Part shown: one piece after another, positions 5,942 to 6,907 of the stretch
Numbering within the stretch: position 1 is the stretch's first letter
Layout of the letters: each line of letters begins with the position of its first letter
Origin: Bacteroidota bacterium
GTDB lineage: Bacteria; Bacteroidota; Bacteroidia; M30B66
DNA: 6,907 bases
Reading direction: 5' to 3'
NCBI GenBank assembly: GCA_020438185.1
Contig: JAGQVC010000088.1
Span: 1 to 6,907 of the forward strand
Made by a program: the position numbers and the translations under genes
Notes under the pieces: generated by a model
Databases searched by the model: none
Told to the model about the DNA's origin: nothing
What the model saw: the letters and a program-made list of their open reading frames with translations, nothing else

Positions 5942-5949
5942 CAAAGCTA
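5942..5949 (-). promoter_or_regulatory. -7 promoter element of the secreted protein gene
   Basis: On the minus strand TAGCTTTG is an exact TAnnTTTG match ending only 5 bases before the ATG at 5936. Transcription starting the usual few bases downstream would give an almost or fully leaderless mRNA. No convincing TTTG -33 element is seen upstream. Confidence 0.4.
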
Positions 5950-5980
5950 CAAAACCGTGAATGAGATTCAGCTGTTTGGT

Positions 5981-5988
5981 TAAATTAG
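5981..5988 (+). promoter_or_regulatory. Possible -7 element for the NADP-binding oxidoreductase
   Basis: TAAATTAG differs from TAnnTTTG at one position, the same variant as TATTTTAG upstream of the isomerase gene, and both are followed by CC. It lies 12 bases before the ATG at 6001 and 18 before the alternative ATG at 6007, so the leader would be very short. No -33 element is evident. Confidence 0.3.
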
Positions 5989-6000
5989 CCACAAATTAAC

Positions 6001-6621
6001 ATGGAAATGAATATTGCAATTATTGGGACCGGAATGATAGGCGGAGGTTTATGCAAAGCCTGGATGCGTAAAGGACACCGGATTTTTCTCGGAACCAGAA
6101 ACCCCTTGAGTGACCACGTAAGGGCATTGGTTCAGATGGACGAGGAACTGGTTTCGGCGCATGCACCCGAAGTTGCAGCGAGCAAAGCCGAAGTTATTTT
6201 ACTTGCCGTTCCGGCCGATCAGGCATTTGATGCGGTGAGGTTGCTTGGAGATACTGGTAATAAAGTGCTGATAGATGCGATGAACGCAGTTTTTAGAAAA
6301 CCTGCCGGGTTTGATTCTACCGGTGATGCTATTCGTGCAAATGGGAATGACCATATAGTAAAAGCATTCAATATGATAGGAGCTGAAAATATGGATAACC
6401 CACACTATGGTGATACAGTAGCCGACCTTTTCATTTGCGGGGAGTATCCTGAGGATAAAAAAATTGTGCTTGGTTTAGCCGAGGATGCCGGGTTTAGAGC
6501 ATTTGATTTGGGAGGGCCAGAGCTAGAACCGGTGCTGGAAAATCTGGCCTTGGTATGGGGCAAGCTTGCATTTGGGGCCGGGCTTGGAAGAAATATTGCC
6601 TTTAAGGTTTTACAAAGTTGA
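6001..6621 (+). CDS. NADP-binding oxidoreductase, F420-reductase-like (COG2085 type)
   Basis: This is a cytoplasmic, single Rossmann-type protein of 206 residues. The N terminus carries the dinucleotide-binding GTGMIGGGL (9-17), followed by GTRNP (31-35), where R33 favours NADP(H). VILLAVPADQAFD (65-77) and VLIDAMNAV (89-97) continue the fold. VKAFNMIGAENMDNP (120-134), DLFICGE (142-148) and a closing L-E-N-L-A-L-V-W-G segment with GAGLGRNIAFKVL (192-204) are the signature of the NADPH:F420 oxidoreductase-like family. Most bacterial members act on unknown partners, and F420 is not expected in Bacteroidota, so the electron acceptor is open. ATGs at 6001 and 6007 are both possible; 6007 gives the more usual MNIAIIGTG start. 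The gene is divergent from the secreted protein gene across 64 bases, and no terminator is visible downstream. Confidence 0.85.
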   Translation: MEMNIAIIGTGMIGGGLCKAWMRKGHRIFLGTRNPLSDHVRALVQMDEELVSAHAPEVAASKAEVILLAVPADQAFDAVRLLGDTGNKVLIDAMNAVFRKPAGFDSTGDAIRANGNDHIVKAFNMIGAENMDNPHYGDTVADLFICGEYPEDKKIVLGLAEDAGFRAFDLGGPELEPVLENLALVWGKLAFGAGLGRNIAFKVLQS

Positions 6622-6907
6622 AACGAAATTTGCCGATGTCGCGTTAAAAAAAAAAAAAAAAATGGCTATCTATCGATTTGATTATAGCATTTATGCAAAT
6701 CAAAAAATAGCATTTGTTCGGAAATTCCAAATTCAGTTTAAAGTGAAGAAATCAAAAATTCAAACTTAAGAAGCGGTTTCTAAGAGATTATTAAATAACA
6801 CACGGTTTTAAGCATATTTTGGTTAGTTTGAAGAAGGTAGATTGATTTTTAATATTTAATCTAACTTTATACATATATATTATCAATTTACTACTTTGGT
6901 CTGATAA
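6622..6907. other. AT-rich intergenic end of the window, no gene supported
   Basis: After the oxidoreductase stop, the sequence contains the 17-A tract and then strongly AT-rich DNA up to the edge. A short frame from the ATG at 6662 (35 residues, lysine-rich, no recognisable motif) is not supported. The nonamer ATAGCATTT occurs at 6684-6692 and again at 6707-6715. TACTTTG near 6892-6898 is one base short of a TAnnTTTG element, so a promoter for a gene beyond the edge is possible but not claimed. No clear plus-strand terminator was found. Confidence 0.5.
6646..6662. repeat. Homopolymer of 17 A residues
   Basis: An uninterrupted run of A lies 24 bases after the oxidoreductase stop and ends as the first base of an ATG. 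It is far longer than any other homopolymer in the window. Such runs slip during replication and are also prone to sequencing-length errors, so the true count may differ. Confidence 0.85.

Noticed and set aside
6684..6715. Two copies of ATAGCATTT 23 bases apart, as a possible repeat array
   Set aside because: Only two short copies in AT-rich DNA; expected by chance and not CRISPR-like.
6566..6769. 67-residue plus-strand frame, and its 35-residue version from the ATG at 6662
   Set aside because: The longer form overlaps the oxidoreductase gene and runs through the poly-A tract as polylysine; the shorter form has no motif, no promoter and compositional bias only.

Overview
The window looks like ordinary chromosomal DNA from a member of the Bacteroidota. 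Four things point there. The ATP synthase subunit a has the long N-terminal extension typical of that phylum. Several genes are preceded by the Bacteroidota -7 promoter element TAnnTTTG rather than by a Shine-Dalgarno sequence. One secreted protein opens with the 'GIGT..P....L.I...GLLIP.MTT.QR.AI..P..GL.V.DT' module common in that phylum. The tryptophan dioxygenase is of a diverged type that I associate with the group. A tryptophan dioxygenase (O2-consuming) suggests aerobic or facultative growth. I see no mobile element, phage module, CRISPR array, rRNA or tRNA.

Layout. On the minus strand at the left edge lies the 5' part of atpB (F0 subunit a), with a clear promoter just upstream, so it appears to head the ATP synthase operon that continues off the window. 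Next, also on the minus strand, is a 112-residue secreted protein of unknown function with its own strong intrinsic terminator. After a 373-base divergent intergenic region, three plus-strand genes follow: a SIS-domain bifunctional phosphoglucose/phosphomannose isomerase, lipB overlapping it by 4 bases, and a DUF3108 envelope protein 53 bases later. A strong terminator closes this unit. Tryptophan 2,3-dioxygenase comes next with its own promoter. It ends exactly where a convergent secreted protein gene (minus strand) ends. Across a 64-base divergent gap lies a plus-strand NADP-binding oxidoreductase of the F420-reductase-like family. The last 286 bases are AT-rich, carry a 17-A homopolymer and hold no convincing gene.

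How the genes work together. This is mostly a housekeeping neighbourhood: energy (ATP synthase), sugar-phosphate interconversion, lipoate attachment to 2-oxoacid dehydrogenases, tryptophan breakdown by the kynurenine route, and cell-envelope proteins. Only the isomerase and lipB (overlapping), and perhaps the DUF3108 gene, look co-transcribed, and no single pathway links them. I found no convincing new biological system. The most useful follow-ups are start-site corrections for three genes, the zero-base convergent gene pair with a hairpin inside one partner, the histidine-rich AtpB extension, and the poly-A tract.
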